Source: an uncultured Prevotella sp. | Lineage (GTDB): Bacteria; Bacteroidota; Bacteroidia; Bacteroidales; Bacteroidaceae | NCBI GenBank assembly: GCA_900770395.1 | Contig: CAAGKM010000030.1 | Span: 310,001-374,000, forward strand | Direction: 5' to 3' | Length of the DNA stretch: 64,000 nucleotides | In this document: positions 61,512-64,000 of the stretch, one piece after another | Position numbering within the stretch: the first letter of the stretch is position 1 | Layout of the letters: every line of letters begins with the position of its first letter | Notes under the pieces: generated by a model | The model's database searches: none | The model's input: only the letters and a program-made list of their open reading frames with translations | Told to the model about the DNA's origin: nothing | Made by a program: the position numbers and the translations under genes

Positions 61512-62006
61512 CTATTTTAGGTTTTTAACATTATCACGCAGATATTTCAATGCTTTCATCACATGTTTCTTTACGGCGTTGTCGGAAATCTCAAGTTCCT
61601 CCGCTACCTCTTTGTATTTTCTCCCGTTGATGAAACATTCCTGAAGCACGAGCCGTGTGCGTGGCGGCAGCTCATGTATCAGTGTCTGTAGAATCTCCAC
61701 TCTCTGCTCACGGTCAAGCATGTCGCTCTCATCCATGTGCTCGTCCATTCTCATGCGCTCTGCCACAAAACGGTTGTGGATGGCATCATGGCGCACATAG
61801 TCAACACATTTGTTGCGGATATAAGATAATGCAAAGCCTCGCCAGCTCTGCACGCTGTCCACACTCAGCTGCACCCATATATATTCGAAGGTGTTTGCCA
61901 CAATGTCACGACAAACCTCATCGTTATTGACATAACGAAGTGCGAAATAGAAAAAACTCTGATGGTTTTCCTTGTAAAACTGTTCAAATATCTTTTCCTT
62001 TTCCAC
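61512..62006 (-). CDS. FecI-type ECF sigma factor
   Basis: 164 residues. Region 2 at about 10-75 (FYFALRYVNNDEVCRDIVAN, then TFEYIW) and region 4 at about 108-160 (LPPRTRLVLQECFINGRKYK, then EVAEELEISDNAVKKHVMKAL). The C-terminal HTH pattern and the FecR gene 72 bp downstream make it a FecI-type sigma that should turn on the SusC operon in response to substrate. Confidence 0.92.
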   Translation of the reverse strand: MEKEKIFEQFYKENHQSFFYFALRYVNNDEVCRDIVANTFEYIWVQLSVDSVQSWRGFALSYIRNKCVDYVRHDAIHNRFVAERMRMDEHMDESDMLDREQRVEILQTLIHELPPRTRLVLQECFINGRKYKEVAEELEISDNAVKKHVMKALKYLRDNVKNLK

Positions 62007-62100
62007 TGTTACGAAGAGTGCGTTGGCACCGGTGTGGGACTTATTATGGTCAAAATGTTCTCATAAATGGAGGTGTGTCAAAACCAACCTTCTACTTTTT

Positions 62101-62173
62101 TTAGGCACGGATTACACGGAATACACAGATTAGTGAAAGAAAAATCTGTGACATCCGTGTAATCCGTGCCTAA
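62101..62173. repeat. REP-like double hairpin, copy 2
   Basis: 20-bp perfect outer arms (62101-62120 and 62154-62173; core TTAGGCACGGATTACACGGA) enclose a second inverted repeat, CACAGATT/AATCTGTG (62124-62131 and 62143-62150). The outer sequence and the following TTTATGTCAT are the same as at 50733-50777. It lies between korB and the FecI gene and may end the korAB transcript. Confidence 0.8.
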
Positions 62174-62233
62174 TTTATGTCATTATGATTACTTAATTTT
62201 CATTTTTGACACACCCTCATTAAAAGTGTGGAA

Positions 62234-63229
62234 TTATTCCTTTACTTCCCAGATATCGTTGGTTTCCAGCAGCTCAGCAAAGTTGTGATACTTCTTGGCT
62301 GCCTTAACCTCCTCAATCTGTGCCTCCACTGCATCGTTGTAGGTAGGAGCGTCTACGTCTCGGATTACTCCGAGAGCCACTGGCCACTCCATCTCTGCCA
62401 GCTTCAGCTGCAGGGTGTTGTCCTCGCAGTGTGCGTCGTGTACAAGTACGTCGTCGATGGTGTAACCGTCCTCACCCAGCTTCACAGCCTTCACTCCGAA
62501 GCCTTCCTGCACGATGCCATACTCGTTGTTCTCGCCGAAGAGCATCTTCTCGCCATGCTTCAGATAGATGGCATTCTTGGCACGCCCAGCCTTGTCGTAA
62601 ACACTGTCGTGGGTGCCGTTGTTGAAAATCACGCAGTTCTGCAGAATCTCGCACACGGCGGCTCCTTTGTGGTTGTAGGCTGCCTTGAGTATGTCGATGG
62701 TGCCTGGAGCGTCGGTTGCAACGGCACGTGCAAAGAAATGACCGCGTGCTCCGAAACACAGCTCTGCCGGACGGAACGGATCCTCAACGGTGCCGTAAGG
62801 GCTCGACTTGCTCACAAAGCCGCGGGGGCTGGTGGGAGAGTACTGTCCCTTGGTGAGTCCGTAGATACGGTTGTTGAGCAGAATCATGTTGAGGTCGATG
62901 TTGCGGCGGTTGGCGTGGATGAAGTGATTTCCGCCGATGGCGAGACCGTCGCCGTCGCCGCTCACCTGCCATACAGTGAGCTTAGAGTTTGCCACCTTAA
63001 CGCCGGTTGCGATGGCTGCGGCACGTCCGTGGATGGTGTTCATGCCGTAGGTGTTCATATAGTGGGGCAGACGGCTTGAGCAACCAATACCGCTTATAAC
63101 TGCTGTCTCGTGAGGCGCAACGCCTATTTCCGCCATTGCCTTGTGGAGCGATGCCAGGAAGAAGTGGTCGCCACAGCCTGGGCACCAGCGCGGCTGACCT
63201 TTTTTGAAATCGTTAGCTGTATATTCCAT
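62234..63229 (-). CDS. korB: 2-oxoglutarate:ferredoxin oxidoreductase, beta subunit
   Basis: 331 residues. CPGCGDHFFLASLHKAM at the N terminus, the Cys of SGIGCSSRLPHY, and the thiamine-diphosphate/Mg motif GDGDGLAIGGNHFIHANRRN, followed by ILLNNRIYGLTKGQYSPTS, identify the beta subunit. The specific form with HGRAAAIATGVKVAN and no own iron-sulfur domain fits the 2-oxoglutarate enzyme (KorB) better than the pyruvate one. With KorA it makes succinyl-CoA, CO2 and reduced ferredoxin, or runs in reverse. It is 8 bp downstream of korA. Confidence 0.92.
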   Translation of the reverse strand: MEYTANDFKKGQPRWCPGCGDHFFLASLHKAMAEIGVAPHETAVISGIGCSSRLPHYMNTYGMNTIHGRAAAIATGVKVANSKLTVWQVSGDGDGLAIGGNHFIHANRRNIDLNMILLNNRIYGLTKGQYSPTSPRGFVSKSSPYGTVEDPFRPAELCFGARGHFFARAVATDAPGTIDILKAAYNHKGAAVCEILQNCVIFNNGTHDSVYDKAGRAKNAIYLKHGEKMLFGENNEYGIVQEGFGVKAVKLGEDGYTIDDVLVHDAHCEDNTLQLKLAEMEWPVALGVIRDVDAPTYNDAVEAQIEEVKAAKKYHNFAELLETNDIWEVKE

Positions 63230-63237
63230 TGTCTTGT

Positions 63238-64000
63238 TTACTTTTTAAGAATGTTTTCAAAAGCGTCCACCAATTCGCTTACCACGAATGGCTGACCTTT
63301 TACCTGATTGAACTGTGCAGGCACAAAACCGTCTACCTTCATGCGCAGATAGGCGGCGAGCTGTCCCATGTTCTGCTCTGCCACAACCACTTTCTTGTAT
63401 TTCATCAGTACCTCTGCCGTGTTCTTCGGCAGAGGGTTGATGTACTTGAAGTGCGCCATTGCAACTTTCTTGCCTGCGGCGCGCATCTCGTCCATGGCTG
63501 CATGCAGATGTCCGAATGTGCCTCCGAAACCAACGATGAGCAGGTCGGCATCGTCTGCGTCGCCCATCACCTCAAGGTCGGGCACAGGAATGTTGTTTAT
63601 CTTGTCCTGGCGCAGACGGGTCATGAGGTTGTGGTTCTCAGGATTTGTTGATATAGCACCTGTCTGGCTGTCCTTCTCCAGTCCGCCGAGGATGTGCTGG
63701 AATCCCTCACGGCCAGGTACAGCCCAGTAGCGCACTCCCTCTGCGTTGCGGAGATAGGGTGCCCATGTGCCCTTCATTTCCTCGGGCACGTATGGAGGAT
63801 TGATGGCAGGATAGTCGGCGAGGTTAGGTAACTTGAACGCGCCCGAGCCGTTTGCCACGAACGCATCGGTGAGCACCACCACGGGAGTCATGTGCTCAAG
63901 TGCCATCTTTGATGCCATGTATGCCGTGTCGAAACAGTCGGTCGGCGATGTTGCGGCAAGCACGGGCATTGGGCTTTCGCCGTTGCGTCCGAAGAGCACC
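63238..64000 (-). CDS. korA: 2-oxoglutarate:ferredoxin oxidoreductase, alpha subunit (3' part)
   Basis: The C-terminal 253 residues; the gene runs off the right edge of the window. LFGRNGESPMPVLAATSPTDCFDTA is the conserved alpha-subunit core before the pyrimidine-binding part. Later come VVVLTDAFVANGSGAFK, YLRNAEGVRYWAVPGREGFQ, LLIVGFGGTFGHLHAAM and VVVAEQNMGQLAAYLRMK. It pairs with KorB directly downstream. The N-terminal part, and any upstream korD/korC, cannot be seen. Confidence 0.92.
   Translation of the reverse strand, partial: VLFGRNGESPMPVLAATSPTDCFDTAYMASKMALEHMTPVVVLTDAFVANGSGAFKLPNLADYPAINPPYVPEEMKGTWAPYLRNAEGVRYWAVPGREGFQHILGGLEKDSQTGAISTNPENHNLMTRLRQDKINNIPVPDLEVMGDADDADLLIVGFGGTFGHLHAAMDEMRAAGKKVAMAHFKYINPLPKNTAEVLMKYKKVVVAEQNMGQLAAYLRMKVDGFVPAQFNQVKGQPFVVSELVDAFENILKK

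Overview
The window looks like chromosome of a Bacteroidales bacterium, most likely a Prevotella-type organism. The support is several SusC/SusD pairs, a hybrid two-component regulator, FecI/FecR-type sigma/anti-sigma pairs, Bacteroidota promoters (TTTG, about 20 bp, TAnnTTTG), and a gene order matching the xylan locus xusABCDE-xyn10C known from Prevotella. No phage genes, insertion sequences or CRISPR array were found. Species cannot be fixed from sequence alone.

Layout. 0-4 kb holds a SpmA/SpmB-like membrane protein, an LruC-type lipoprotein, a tRNA-Met and ribF. 4-36 kb is one long minus-strand polysaccharide utilization locus for glucuronoarabinoxylan. In transcription order it has SusC, SusD, SusC, SusD, a DUF1735/DUF5627 lipoprotein, a GH10-like lipoprotein, a small secreted protein, a GH98 enzyme, a GH115, two GH43, a hybrid two-component regulator, a GH2 and a second GH115. 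The GH10-like protein sits in the xyn10C slot but has lost both catalytic glutamates. The regulator is split by a frameshift in a run of eight G. 36-41 kb carries an ECF sigma/anti-sigma pair and the housekeeping genes argB, aroK and topA. 41-50 kb is accessory: two AAA ATPases of the DUF4143 type, a large LruC-type lipoprotein, a flavin reductase, rnhB, a gene remnant, and four arrays of short, strictly periodic palindromic repeats. 50-62 kb is a second import locus: FecI sigma, FecR anti-sigma, STN-type SusC, SusD, a metallohydrolase-like lipoprotein, a FISUMP lipoprotein and two TlpA-like thioredoxins. The right end holds korB and the 3' part of korA.

How the genes work together. In the xylan locus, SusC/SusD pairs and surface lipoproteins should capture xylan fragments. 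GH98 would cut decorated backbone, GH115 would remove glucuronic acid, and GH43/GH2 would trim the remaining sugars, with expression set by the hybrid regulator. In the second locus the SusC signalling domain should talk to FecR and FecI.

Most unusual observations. (1) Both DUF4143 ATPase promoters carry four regularly spaced palindromes of unrelated sequence (period 32-33 bp and 23 bp). Two further arrays with a 22-bp period and a shared flank bracket the large LruC gene. (2) A GH10 xylanase fold appears to have been turned into a surface glycan-binding protein. (3) A possible phase switch lies in the xylan regulator.
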